A stretch of DNA of 64,000 nt from Solirubrobacteraceae bacterium (GTDB taxonomy: Bacteria; Actinomycetota; Thermoleophilia; Solirubrobacterales; Solirubrobacteraceae): contig JADGPL010000017.1 of NCBI GenBank assembly GCA_017882455.1, forward strand, positions 16,890-80,889, given 5' to 3'. This document shows, piece after piece, positions 45,954-55,529 of the stretch; the stretch's first letter is position 1, and every line of letters begins with the position of its first letter. The notes below the pieces were generated by a model. It had not been told where the DNA came from, made no database searches, and worked only from the letters and a program-made list of their open reading frames with translations. A program made the position numbers and the translations under genes.

Positions 45954-45985
45954 TCGGACGGGAGCGCTCGAGCGCTCCCGTCCGA
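45954..45985. repeat. 32-bp perfect palindrome upstream of rmuC
   Basis: TCGGACGGGAGCGCTCGAGCGCTCCCGTCCGA. Confidence 0.95.
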
Positions 45986-46101
45986 CAAGGGGGCGGCGGC
46001 TCCGCACTCCCTCTCTCAGGGCCTCGCAGGGCGCCGCGCCCGGACCCGCACGAGCCCGGCAAACGGAGCATCGGGGAGGCGCCGACCACCCCCGATGCTG
46101 C

Positions 46102-46130
46102 TTGACATCTAGACATTCTGCCGGTATCTT
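46102..46130 (+). promoter_or_regulatory. Sigma70-like promoter TTGACA-17-TATCTT
   Basis: -35 at 46102-46107, -10 at 46125-46130, upstream of gene 46283. Confidence 0.55.
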
Positions 46131-46282
46131 GCCGGCAACGCTCGCCGGATTCTCTGGGATACGTGCGGGCTGCCATACAGAGGGATGCAGTTTTAGTGAG
46201 GGAAACATCCATGAGATGGGGCTGCGCCATTGGGGGGGTTCTCTCTGCTGGCGGTCCCGCCGGCAACTAGGAGGATGAGAGA

Positions 46283-47773
46283 ATGCAAGCCATGAATGGC
46301 TATGGTGCTTCAGGCACCCGGCGCTCTGCGCGTCTGGTCGGATGCTTGATCGCACTGGTGGTGCTCTCGGCGATGACCGTGCCGTCGATCGCCAGCGCCA
46401 AAGAAACGCAGAAGGTGAGCTACATCGGGCTCGGGGACTCGCTGGCGTTCGGCTACTCCCAGCAGCTCTTCAACGAATACGAAAAACTCGGCGAGCCCGC
46501 GAGCGCATTCGAAAACGGGTACGTCAACGACTACTTCGCCAAAGTCAACAAAGGCGGAAAAGTCAAGCTCGACAACCTCGGTTGTCCGGGTGAGACGACC
46601 GAGTCGCTCATCGGCACCAAACTGGTGGGTGCGCTGAACGCGGCCCTGGCAGGGAAAATCCCTGAGCCCGTCACCGGTGAAGCGCCATGCGCGTACCACT
46701 ATGGCGCGGGGCTTCCGCTCCACCACGAATACGGTGGAACGAAATCGCAGCTCGAAAGCGCGCTCGAAACGATCGCCGCCGAGAAAGCCGCCGGCAAGCC
46801 AGTCAAGATGATCTCGCTGAACATCGGCGCCAACGATCAGCTTCACGCGATCGCGAAAATCAAAGCCGAAGTCACGGCGCAGATCACAGCCAAAGTGACG
46901 GCGATCGCCAAAACGGAGTCTGAAGAAGCGATCACCAAAAAACTCGAAAAACTCGCTGCCGAACACGTGACCGCGATCGTCACGGGCATCGCCAACAAAG
47001 AGGTTGAAGAAAAAGTCGCGCAGATCGCCCACGAAGAGGTCGTGGAAAAGATCGGCAAAGGCGAACTCCCGTACGAAGAACCGGCTGACAAAGAAGCCGG
47101 CGAACTGTTCGCCTACGAATACGCCGTGGCGCACCACGCCGAACTCGTCAAAGAAGGCGAAAAACTCGGCTACGAATACTCGATCGCCCACAAAGCCGAA
47201 CTCGAAGGCCTCGGGCTCGTCTACGAGGGTGAATACGGCGCCATCCACCACGCGGAACTGGTTGCAGAAGGCCAGGCCCTCGGTGAACTGTTCGGCTACC
47301 AATACTCGATCAGCCACAAAGCCGAACTGGAAGCGTTGGGCAACACGCTGTTCGCACAGACGCTGACAGCGACCGCGCCGAGCCTGTTCGAGCAGATCAA
47401 CGTGAACATCACGGGCATCCTGACCGCCATTCGTGGCGCCGGGTACACCAAGAAGATCATCTTCCAGGGTGGCTACAACCCGTATGGAAACTACGGAGCG
47501 GGCGAACTGCTGCCCGGATCCAACACGTTGCTCGCCGCACTGAACGCAGCCGAGAAAGTGACCGTCCACAAGCGGCCCTTCAAGGCATGCTTCACGGACC
47601 CGCAGACGGTGTTCAACCCCGGGCTTCCGGCGGAAGCCGGGCTGCTGGCCACGCTCACGAATATGGCCAACGGGACTAAATTCGAAGGCAAAGCGAATGG
47701 GCCGGACATCCACCCGACCCCGGCTGGCTACGAAGCGCTGGCCAACCAGATGGCGTCTACCTGCAGGTTCTAG
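46283..47773 (+). CDS. Secreted SGNH/GDSL hydrolase with internal repeat-rich helical insertion
   Basis: Signal peptide; GLGDSLAFGY, NIGANDQL and DIHPTPAGY blocks; Lys/Glu-rich insertion with YEYxIxHKAEL repeats. Confidence 0.85.
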   Translation: MQAMNGYGASGTRRSARLVGCLIALVVLSAMTVPSIASAKETQKVSYIGLGDSLAFGYSQQLFNEYEKLGEPASAFENGYVNDYFAKVNKGGKVKLDNLGCPGETTESLIGTKLVGALNAALAGKIPEPVTGEAPCAYHYGAGLPLHHEYGGTKSQLESALETIAAEKAAGKPVKMISLNIGANDQLHAIAKIKAEVTAQITAKVTAIAKTESEEAITKKLEKLAAEHVTAIVTGIANKEVEEKVAQIAHEEVVEKIGKGELPYEEPADKEAGELFAYEYAVAHHAELVKEGEKLGYEYSIAHKAELEGLGLVYEGEYGAIHHAELVAEGQALGELFGYQYSISHKAELEALGNTLFAQTLTATAPSLFEQINVNITGILTAIRGAGYTKKIIFQGGYNPYGNYGAGELLPGSNTLLAALNAAEKVTVHKRPFKACFTDPQTVFNPGLPAEAGLLATLTNMANGTKFEGKANGPDIHPTPAGYEALANQMASTCRF

Positions 47774-47812
47774 GTAGGCGGGCCTTCGCCTCGGCGAGGG
47801 TGTGAGCTGAAG

Positions 47813-47844
47813 CGGGGCGCCCGGCTGAAGAGCCGGGCGCCCCG
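47813..47844. terminator. Hairpin terminator
   Basis: CGGGGCGCCCGGCT-GAAG-AGCCGGGCGCCCCG, 14 bp stem. Confidence 0.85.
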
Positions 47845-47906
47845 TTCGGCTTAAGCGGTCCGTCCGGCTGAAGAGCCGGGCGCCCCGTTCGGCTTAAGCG
47901 GTCCGT
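47821..47906. repeat. 43-bp tandem duplication including terminator arm and lysR 3' end
   Basis: CCGGCTGAAGAGCCGGGCGCCCCGTTCGGCTTAAGCGGTCCGT x2 exact. Confidence 0.95.
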
Positions 47907-48805
47907 CCGGCGGCCGTCTGTTCGAGGATCCCGAGCATCACCGGCGCCGCCGGCACGAGCCGGGCGCCGGCCGGGGCCGCGGCGATCACCTGCCTGATCG
48001 GCGCCGACGGAGAGAGGGGGCGGATGGCGATGTCCTGACGCACCACCGACAGCGCCAGCTCGGGGATCAGTGCGACGCCCACCCCAGCCGCGACCAGGCC
48101 CTGGATCGTCTGGTAGTCGTCGCTCTCGAAGGTCACGTGGGGCTCGAAGCCGGCGGCGTGGCAGCTGCGCACCACGTGCAGCGCGCAGAGGCTCGTGCGC
48201 GAGGTCTGCACCCAGTCTTCCTCGGCGAGATCCTCCAGGCGGATCACCTCCGAGGCGGCGAGCCTGTGCTCGCGCGGCAGCGCGAGGTGCATCGGATCCT
48301 CGATCAGCTCGACCTTGGTCACGTCGTCCGTGAGCAGGCTCTCGCCGGGGAACTCGAACAGCAGCGCCACGTCGATCTCGCCGGCGCGCAGGCGAGGCAC
48401 GATCTGCTCGGGCTCGCCCTCGGTGAGCGTCAGCTCGACGTCTGGGTAGCTGGAGCGGAAGGTGGCGATCGCGTGCGGCATCAACGTCGCCCCGGCGGTC
48501 GGGAAGGACGCCACGCGCAGGCGCCCGCCGCGCAGCCCCGCGATCTCCGAGAGGGCCGCTTCCGCCGCGTCGAGGCCCGCGAGGATGCCCTCGGCGTGCC
48601 CGACGAGCATCTGACCGGCCGCCGTCAGGCTCACCCCGCGCGGGTGGCGCTCGAGCAGGGCCATGCCGGTCTCGGCCTCGAGGGTGGCGATCTGCTGGGA
48701 GATCGCCGACTGCGTGTAGGACATCGCCTCCGCGGCCGCCGAGATCGAGCCGCGGTAGGCGACCTCCTTGAGCACCTTGAGTCGAGCCACATTAAGCATA
48801 AGCAA
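47894..48805 (-). CDS. LysR family transcriptional regulator
   Basis: LKVLKEVAYRGSISAAAEAMSYTQSAISQQIATLEAETGMALLERHPRGVSLTAAG. Confidence 0.95.
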   Translation of the reverse strand: MLMLNVARLKVLKEVAYRGSISAAAEAMSYTQSAISQQIATLEAETGMALLERHPRGVSLTAAGQMLVGHAEGILAGLDAAEAALSEIAGLRGGRLRVASFPTAGATLMPHAIATFRSSYPDVELTLTEGEPEQIVPRLRAGEIDVALLFEFPGESLLTDDVTKVELIEDPMHLALPREHRLAASEVIRLEDLAEEDWVQTSRTSLCALHVVRSCHAAGFEPHVTFESDDYQTIQGLVAAGVGVALIPELALSVVRQDIAIRPLSPSAPIRQVIAAAPAGARLVPAAPVMLGILEQTAAGRTA

Positions 48806-48937
48806 CTCTTATACTAACAATCATAAGTTACATTGGCGCTGATGGCAGGATGGTGCGACCATCGAGAGAACAAGAACTTCGACAGACACCGTCCGGGCCA
48901 TATCGAATGGCCGGCCATCGAGACAGGAGATCCAAAA

Positions 48938-49636
48938 ATGTCAGCCAAGGTCATCGTTTCCTACGACGGCACCGCCAACGAGGACGACGCGGTCGCGCTC
49001 GGCCGGCTGTTCGCCAAGGCCGGCGCGGAGGTGTCGCTCGCGTACGTTCGCCACACACCTGAACCCGACAGCGCACGCGAGGACATCGCCCAGCACGAGG
49101 CGCTCGCAATGCTCGAGCGCGGCGCCCAGCTCCTCGGCAACCCCGCCGCGGGACGTCACGTCGTCACCGACCGCTCCACGCCGGAGGGCCTCGCGTCGCT
49201 GGGCGAGCGCGAGGGCGCCGATGTGATCGTGTTCTGCTCGGACTCGCACACGGCCAAAGGCCACATCGCTGTCGGCAACTCGGCCGAGCGCCTGCTCGAA
49301 GGCGGTCGCACGGCCGTCGCGATCGCGCCGGTCGACCTCGCCGAAAGCAGCGATGGCGTATCGATCCAGCAGATCGTCGCCGTGGGCGACACGGACGGTG
49401 GCGCTCGTGAGACCGCCGAGTCCCTCGCCGCGGCGTTCGGTGCCACGGTCGCCCCCGTGATCAACGAGGACGCGGGACTGCTCGTGCTCGACTCGCGCCC
49501 CGAGGCACATGAGGGCGTGACCGGCCTGAGCGCCTCCGCTGCGCACCTGATCGAGATCGCCACCTGCCCGGTGCTGGTGCTCCCGCGTGGTACGCGCCTT
49601 CAGTTCGGGCACGCTCCGGCCCACGCGGTCGCGTAG
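48938..49636 (+). CDS. Universal stress protein family protein
   Basis: MSAKVIVSYDGTANEDDAVALGRLFAKAGAEVSLAYV; GNSAERLLEGGRTAVAIAP; CPVLVLPRG. Confidence 0.8.
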   Translation: MSAKVIVSYDGTANEDDAVALGRLFAKAGAEVSLAYVRHTPEPDSAREDIAQHEALAMLERGAQLLGNPAAGRHVVTDRSTPEGLASLGEREGADVIVFCSDSHTAKGHIAVGNSAERLLEGGRTAVAIAPVDLAESSDGVSIQQIVAVGDTDGGARETAESLAAAFGATVAPVINEDAGLLVLDSRPEAHEGVTGLSASAAHLIEIATCPVLVLPRGTRLQFGHAPAHAVA

Positions 49637-49663
49637 GCCCCCCGAGTCATCCGGCTGCGCGCG

Positions 49664-49690
49664 CCGGGCCGTCCTCAGCGGACGGTCCGG
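49664..49690. terminator. Hairpin terminator
   Basis: CCGGGCCGTCC-TCAGC-GGACGGTCCGG (one G-U). Confidence 0.75.
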
Positions 49691-49858
49691 CCGCGCGCCC
49701 GCGCCCGCGCCCGCGCGTAGCGCGCAAGCGCCTGCAGGAAGTCGAGGGTCCCGCCCACGAGGTGCCCGACAGGCCCGGTCCACAGCCACGTCTCGAGGCG
49801 TCTGTGGCGCGAATGCGCTGCGCGAGCTGTCACAGAGCGGCACGGTATCGTGGCGGGG

Positions 49859-51319
49859 ATGCCGAGCGCCCTGAAGACCAAAGTCACCGAGCTCGGCGAC
49901 TCGCGCGTGCGGTTGCAGGTCGAGGTTCCCTCGGAGGAGCTCGAGGGTCGACTCGAGCGCAAGGCCAGGCAGCTGGCCCAGCAGCTGAAGCTGCCGGGCT
50001 TTCGGCGTGGCAAGGTCCCGGTCCCGCTCGTGATCCAGCGGATGGGACGCGAGGTCGTGCTCGAGGAAGCCGTGCGCGAGACGATCTCCACCTGGTACTC
50101 CGACGCGATCGACACCGCCGGGATCGTGCCCGTGGGCGATCCCCAGCTCGACCTCGGCGAGCTGCCCCCCAGGGGGCATCCGCTCGAGTTCTCGATCGAG
50201 ATCGGCGTGCTTCCCAAGGCCCATCTGGGCGACTACAGGGCGCTCGAGGTGGGACGCCGTGAGGCCGAGGTCCCAGACGAGCAGATCGAACAGGAGATCG
50301 AGGCCATGCGCGAGCGCCTGGCGCGCCTGGAGACCGCGGAGCGCCCCGCGGCCACGGGCGACTTCGTCGTGGTCGACTACGTCGGCTCGATCGCCGTCAC
50401 GGGCGGCGGCGAGGGCGAGGAGAGCTGGGAGCCGTTCGAGGGCGGAGAGGGTCGCGACCAGCTCGTGGAGCTCGGCGGAGGCAACCTGATCCCGGGCTTC
50501 GAGGAGGCGCTGATCGGCGCGGGCGCCGGCGAGACGCGCACGGTGGCGCTGACCTTCCCGGCCGAGTACGGCAACACCGAGCTGGCCGGGCGCGATGCCT
50601 CCTTCGAGGTCACCGTCAAGGAGGTCAAGCTCAAGCAGCTGCCCGCGGTCGACGAGGACTTCGCGATCGACGCCGGCTTCGACGACATGGACGAGCTGCG
50701 CGCCGACATCCGCAGTCGCCTGCTCGAGGTCGAGGAGGGCAGGGTGGCGGCGGAGTTCCGCCAGGCGGCGCTCGACGCGGCCGTGAGCGCGGCGCAGGTG
50801 AATGTGACGCCCGAGCTGGTCGCGGCCCGGGCGCGGGAGATGTGGGAGCGCATGCTCCACTCGCTCTCACACCGCGGGATCTCCCGCGAGGCCTACCTGC
50901 AGATCACGGGTCGCCCCGAGGAGGAGATCCTCGAGGAGATGGAGCCCGAAGCCGAGCAGGCGCTGCGCCGCGAGGCCGTGATCACCGCGGTCGTCGCCGC
51001 AGAGGAGATCAGCCCGTCCGAGGAGGACCTCCTGGAGGCGCTCGCGCCGACCGCGGAGCGCGAGGAGGTCGAGCCACAGAAGCTGCTCGCCGACCTGCGC
51101 GCGAGCGGGCGCCTGGAGGAGGTGCGCGAGGATCTCGCGGCACGCCAGGCGATCGACCTGCTGGCCGCCGAGGCCAAGCCGATCCCGCTGGCCCAGGCGC
51201 AGGCGCGCGAGCAGCTGTGGACGCCCGGGAAGGCTGGGGCACAGCAGGCCGCGGGACAGTCCCCCGCAGAGGCGCCCGCGCGACTGTGGACACCAACCGA
51301 TCAGAGATCGACCAGCTAG
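49859..51319 (+). CDS. tig: Trigger factor
   Basis: Tig N-domain (LPGFRRGKVPVPLVIQRMG), PPIase region (GDFVVVDYVGS), FPAEYGNTELAGRDASFEVTVKEVK. Confidence 0.95.
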   Translation: MPSALKTKVTELGDSRVRLQVEVPSEELEGRLERKARQLAQQLKLPGFRRGKVPVPLVIQRMGREVVLEEAVRETISTWYSDAIDTAGIVPVGDPQLDLGELPPRGHPLEFSIEIGVLPKAHLGDYRALEVGRREAEVPDEQIEQEIEAMRERLARLETAERPAATGDFVVVDYVGSIAVTGGGEGEESWEPFEGGEGRDQLVELGGGNLIPGFEEALIGAGAGETRTVALTFPAEYGNTELAGRDASFEVTVKEVKLKQLPAVDEDFAIDAGFDDMDELRADIRSRLLEVEEGRVAAEFRQAALDAAVSAAQVNVTPELVAARAREMWERMLHSLSHRGISREAYLQITGRPEEEILEEMEPEAEQALRREAVITAVVAAEEISPSEEDLLEALAPTAEREEVEPQKLLADLRASGRLEEVREDLAARQAIDLLAAEAKPIPLAQAQAREQLWTPGKAGAQQAAGQSPAEAPARLWTPTDQRSTS

Positions 51320-51362
51320 CCTCTAGAGGAATCCGGTCGGCGAAGCGAAACAAAGGCGAACT

Positions 51363-51947
51363 ATGAGCCCACTTGTCCCAATGGTCGTCGAGCAGACCTC
51401 GCGCGGTGAGCGAGCATTCGACATCTACAGCCGCCTGCTCAACGAGCGGATCATCTTCCTCGGCACGCCCGTGGACGACCAGATCGCCAACCTGATCGTG
51501 GCCCAGCTGCTGCACCTCGAGTCCGAGGACCCCGAAAAGGACGTCTCGCTCTACATCAACTCGCCTGGCGGCTCCGTGTATGCGGGGCTGGCCATCTACG
51601 ACACGATGCAGTTCATCAAGCCCGACGTGCAGACGATCTGCGTCGGGATCGCCATGTCGATGGGCGCGCTGTTGTTGGCGGGTGGCGCGGCGGGCAAGCG
51701 GATGGCGCTGCCCAACGCCAAGATCCTGATCCACCAGGTCTCCTCGAGCTTCCAGGGGCAGGCGACGGACATCGAGATCCACGCCAAGGAGATCATCGAC
51801 GTTCGCCGCCGTCTGGACGAGATCATCGCCAAGCACACCGGCAAAGAGCTCGAGGCCGTGCGTAAAGACACCGAGCGTGACTACTTCATGAGCTCCGAGG
51901 AGGCCAAGGAGTACGGCATTATCGACAGGGTGATCTCAGAGCACTAG
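51363..51947 (+). CDS. clpP: ATP-dependent Clp protease proteolytic subunit
   Basis: [67 protein letters not shown]. Confidence 0.98.
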   Translation: MSPLVPMVVEQTSRGERAFDIYSRLLNERIIFLGTPVDDQIANLIVAQLLHLESEDPEKDVSLYINSPGGSVYAGLAIYDTMQFIKPDVQTICVGIAMSMGALLLAGGAAGKRMALPNAKILIHQVSSSFQGQATDIEIHAKEIIDVRRRLDEIIAKHTGKELEAVRKDTERDYFMSSEEAKEYGIIDRVISEH

Positions 51948-52058
51948 GAGAGCCGCGCTGAGCGGCGCGAGGCTTTGTCCTCGGTCGCTCGCGTGCGAAG
52001 CACGCCACGCGGGTGGGCGGGAACCGATCCGCGCCTCGCTTGCTCAGCCCGACTCTCC
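51947..52058. repeat. Structured intergenic element copy A (clpP-clpX)
   Basis: Nested stems GGAGAG/CTCTCC, CTGAGC/GCTCAG, GCGAGGC/GCCTCGC; apical hairpin GCGTGC-GAA-GCACGC; 34-nt core shared with copy C. Confidence 0.75.
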
Positions 52059-52102
52059 CGGCAGTTAGAAGTGACCTGAAGGCGCGGAGGAAGGATCTCA
52101 AT

Positions 52103-53380
52103 ATGGCCAGACCGACAGATTCCAACGAGCAGCTCCTGTGCAGCTTCTGCGGCAAGTCCCAGCGGCAGGTCAAGAAGCTGATCGCCGGGCCCGGCGTCTA
52201 CATCTGCGACGAGTGCATCGATCTCTGCAACGAGATCATCGACGAGGAGCTCTCGGCGCCGCCGGCCTTCGACATCGAGAACCTGCCCAAGCCGCGCGAG
52301 ATCTACGAGGTCCTGGACGAGTACGTGGTGGGCCAGGACCCCTCCAAGCGCACGCTGTCGGTGGCCGTGTACAACCACTACAAGCGCGTCCAGATGATGA
52401 TGTCCGGCGACTCGGACATCGAGCTGCAGAAGTCCAACATCCTGCTGCTCGGGCCGACGGGCTGCGGCAAGACGCTGCTCGCGCAGACGCTCGCCCGCAC
52501 CCTCAACGTGCCGTTCGCGATCGCGGACGCGACCGCGCTGACGGAGGCCGGCTATGTGGGCGAGGACGTCGAGAACATCCTGCTCAAGCTGATCCAGGCC
52601 GCCGACTACGACGTCAAGAAGGCAGAAACCGGGATCATCTACATCGACGAGGTCGACAAGATCGCGCGCAAGGCCGACAACCCGTCGATCACGCGGGACG
52701 TCTCCGGCGAGGGCGTCCAGCAGGCGCTCTTGAAGATCCTCGAGGGCACGCAGGCCTCGGTGCCGCCCCAGGGTGGGCGCAAGCACCCCCATCAGGAGTT
52801 CCTCACGATCGACACGACCAACGTGCTGTTCATCTGCGGTGGCGCCTTCGCCAACCTCGACAAGGTGATCGAGCGGCGCATCGGCCACAAAGGCGTGGGC
52901 TTCGCCGCTGCGATCGAGGCCAAGGCCGAGCGCGACACGGGCGAAGTGTTCGAGAGCTGCCTTCCCGAGGACCTGATCGAGTACGGCCTGATCCCCGAGT
53001 TCATCGGCCGCCTGCCGGTGATGTCGGCTGTCCATCAGCTCACGCGCGAGGACCTCGTCTCGATCCTCACCGAGCCGCGCAACGCCCTGGCCAAGCAGTT
53101 CCAGCGCTTCTTCGCCTTCGACGGGATCGAGCTCGTCTTCTCCGAGGACGCGCTGACGGCGGTGGCCGAGAAGGGCCTCGAGCGCGAAACCGGAGCACGG
53201 GGCCTGCGCTCGATCATCGAGGAGATCCTGTTGGAGGTGCAGTTCGAGCTGCCCTCGCGCCGCGACGTCAAGAAGTGCGTGGTCACCAAGGAGACGGTCG
53301 AGAAGGGTCTGACACCCACGCTCGTCACCGAAGCTGCGCCGGAGGAGGAGGACTCCTCGCTGCGTGAGGAGTCGGCCTAG
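52103..53380 (+). CDS. clpX: ATP-dependent Clp protease ATP-binding subunit ClpX
   Basis: [27 protein letters not shown] zinc domain; [26 protein letters not shown]. Confidence 0.98.
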   Translation: MARPTDSNEQLLCSFCGKSQRQVKKLIAGPGVYICDECIDLCNEIIDEELSAPPAFDIENLPKPREIYEVLDEYVVGQDPSKRTLSVAVYNHYKRVQMMMSGDSDIELQKSNILLLGPTGCGKTLLAQTLARTLNVPFAIADATALTEAGYVGEDVENILLKLIQAADYDVKKAETGIIYIDEVDKIARKADNPSITRDVSGEGVQQALLKILEGTQASVPPQGGRKHPHQEFLTIDTTNVLFICGGAFANLDKVIERRIGHKGVGFAAAIEAKAERDTGEVFESCLPEDLIEYGLIPEFIGRLPVMSAVHQLTREDLVSILTEPRNALAKQFQRFFAFDGIELVFSEDALTAVAEKGLERETGARGLRSIIEEILLEVQFELPSRRDVKKCVVTKETVEKGLTPTLVTEAAPEEEDSSLREESA

Positions 53381-53405
53381 TCTGTCCCGGGTGCGAGCCT
53401 TGGCG

Positions 53406-53753
53406 ATGGATGCGCCCGCGGCAGGGCGTCTCGCATCGCTCCTCGCTACCATCGCGACTGTGCGCAAGTCAACGTCTACCTCGAAGCCCAAGGGTTCGCG
53501 CCTGAAGGCGCTGCCGTGGGCCGCGCTGCTGCAGGCGGGCGTGGTGATCGGCAACCGCTGGCGTTCGCTCTCGGAGAAGGAGCGTGCCCGCCTGGGCGCC
53601 CTGGTGCGCGACTCGCGGGGCCGGCTCGGCAACCTGAGCGAGAAGGAGCGCAAGGAGCTGCGCCGGCTCACTGGGAAGCTCGATCTCAAGGGCATGGTGC
53701 GGGACCTCGTCCCGATCGCCCGCGGCGGGCGCAAGCGCCGCCGCCGCTCATAG
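53406..53753 (+). CDS. Hypothetical basic protein
   Basis: ORF in clpX-folC interval; start uncertain. Confidence 0.5.
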   Translation: MDAPAAGRLASLLATIATVRKSTSTSKPKGSRLKALPWAALLQAGVVIGNRWRSLSEKERARLGALVRDSRGRLGNLSEKERKELRRLTGKLDLKGMVRDLVPIARGGRKRRRRS

Positions 53754-53778
53754 CTGTGAGCGGGCGCCGGAAAGGCCC

Positions 53779-54060
53779 TTGACGGCGATGGCCGATGCCC
53801 TCGACGATCTCTCCACGCAGGAGCTGCACGACCGCGCCATCCGTCGTGCGGAGAAGCACCTCGACGTCAAGTTCTTCTGGTCGCTGCTCAAGATGATCCC
53901 GGCTGCCGAGGCCCTCAGCGGGGACGAGGGCGAGGCCGAGTACGACATGCAGTTCTCCAAAGGGTTGATCTACGACGCCGTTCACAGCGGCGAGGGAGAG
54001 CTCGGAGAGGCGCTGCGCCCTCTGTTCATCGACTACCTGCGCAGCCACCCCGACGCCTAG
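53779..54060 (+). CDS. Hypothetical small acidic protein
   Basis: MADALDDLSTQELHDRAIRRAEKHLDVKFFWSLLKMIPAAEALSGDEGEAEYD; compact co-directional spacing. Confidence 0.65.
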   Translation: MTAMADALDDLSTQELHDRAIRRAEKHLDVKFFWSLLKMIPAAEALSGDEGEAEYDMQFSKGLIYDAVHSGEGELGEALRPLFIDYLRSHPDA

Positions 54061-54089
54061 TCGCGCCCGCCCCGCGCCCGGACGAGACG

Positions 54090-55403
54090 ATGCCAACCCC
54101 TCAGCGCGCCGAGGACGCCACCACCTGGACAGAGGAGCGGGCCGAGCGCCAGCTGCGCTCGCTCGAGCTGTTCGGCATGCGCTTCGGGCTGGATCGGATG
54201 CGGCGCATGATGACTGTGCTCGGCTCGCCCGAGCGCCGCTTCGCCTCGATCCACGTGCTCGGCACCAACGGCAAGTCCTCGACCACGCGCATGACGGCGG
54301 CGATCCTCGAGCGCCACGGCCTGCTCACGGGCGCATACCTGTCTCCGCACCTGATCTCCTATCGCGAGCGTGTGCTGATCTCAGAGCGCGAGATCGAGGC
54401 GGATGCCTTTGCCGCCGCCGTCTCCCGGGCCAGCTGGGCAGCCGAGCGGGTCAACCGCACGCTCGGGGAGGACGACCACGTCACGCAATTCGAACTCCTG
54501 ACCGCGGCCGCGCTATGGGAGATGGCAGAGCAGGGCGTGGAGGTCGCGGTGGTGGAGGCCGGACTCGGAGGGCGCTACGACGCCACCAGCGTGATCGACG
54601 CGGGGGTGATGGTGCTCACCAACGTGGGTCTCGAGCACACGCGCTGGCTGGGGCCCACGATCTCCGACATCGCCGAGGAGAAGCTCGCGGTGGTGCCGGC
54701 ACGGGGCACGTTGGTGCTCGGCCAGGATCTCGCTGCGAGCGCACTCGAGGTGGCCGAGCGGGTGGCCGGCGAGCGGGCAGCCGCGCTCGTGCAGGTTCCT
54801 GCGCTCGATCCCGCCGTGTCCCTGCAAGCCCGCGGCCCCTTCCAGCGCCGGAACTTCGCGCTTGCGCGCGCCGTCGCTGAGGCGCATCTCGCCCTCGCGG
54901 GCGTGTCGCTGAGCGAGGAGGCGGTGGCGGCCGCCGCGGCGGAGACCTCAGTGCCCGGACGCCTGCAGCTCCTGGACGGGGACCCGCCCACGCTGCTCGA
55001 CGGCGCGCACAATCCAGACGCGGCGAGGGCGCTCGCCGACGCGCTCCCCGAGGCGCTCGGCGAGCGGCCGCTGGCTCTCGTGCTCGGCGTGCTCGAGGAC
55101 AAGGACGCCGCGGAGATGCTTGCGACCCTGCTGCCGCTGTGCGAGAGGGCGTGGTTCACCGCCCCGCCGAGCAGCCGGGCGCTGTCTCCGGCTGCTCTCG
55201 AGTCGCTCGCGCGCCAGATGGGCTTCGACGCGGCGAGCTGTGAGCCGCGACCGCTGCAGGCGTTGGCTCGGGCCCGGGACTGGGCACGCGAGCGTGACGG
55301 CGCTGTGCTGGCCACCGGCTCGGTCTATCTCGTCGGAGACCTGCTCGGCGAGCTCGCGCGCTCGCGGGCGCGTGGGCCGCGTTCAGGGAGCTCTGCCCGA
55401 TGA
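54090..55403 (+). CDS. folC: Bifunctional folylpolyglutamate/dihydrofolate synthase
   Basis: VLGTNGKSSTTRMTAAIL; YLSPHLISYRERV; EAGLGGRYDATSVI; LLDGAHNPDAARALADAL. Confidence 0.95.
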   Translation: MPTPQRAEDATTWTEERAERQLRSLELFGMRFGLDRMRRMMTVLGSPERRFASIHVLGTNGKSSTTRMTAAILERHGLLTGAYLSPHLISYRERVLISEREIEADAFAAAVSRASWAAERVNRTLGEDDHVTQFELLTAAALWEMAEQGVEVAVVEAGLGGRYDATSVIDAGVMVLTNVGLEHTRWLGPTISDIAEEKLAVVPARGTLVLGQDLAASALEVAERVAGERAAALVQVPALDPAVSLQARGPFQRRNFALARAVAEAHLALAGVSLSEEAVAAAAAETSVPGRLQLLDGDPPTLLDGAHNPDAARALADALPEALGERPLALVLGVLEDKDAAEMLATLLPLCERAWFTAPPSSRALSPAALESLARQMGFDAASCEPRPLQALARARDWARERDGAVLATGSVYLVGDLLGELARSRARGPRSGSSAR

Positions 55404-55516
55404 ACAGGGACGGACCCTCGGTGCTCACGATGATCGGCGCGGTCGCGCTGATCGTGGCCCTGGTGATCCTCGTGTTCTTCGCCGCGGGGTATGGATTCGG
55501 CCGGTTGTTTCTCTAA
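55400..55516 (+). CDS. Small single-TM protein (38 aa), absent from the supplied ORF track
   Basis: MNRDGPSVLTMIGAVALIVALVILVFFAAGYGFGRLFL; ATGA overlap with the folC stop. Confidence 0.55.
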   Translation: MNRDGPSVLTMIGAVALIVALVILVFFAAGYGFGRLFL

Positions 55517-55529
55517 ACTCAGCCGGCCG

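Noticed and set aside
46310-47713. 467-aa Phe/Arg-rich minus-strand ORF
   Set aside because: Antisense shadow of the SGNH hydrolase; the Phe richness comes from GAA/AAA codons on the other strand.
51944-53734. 596-aa minus-strand ORF
   Set aside because: Antisense to clpX; no domain support.
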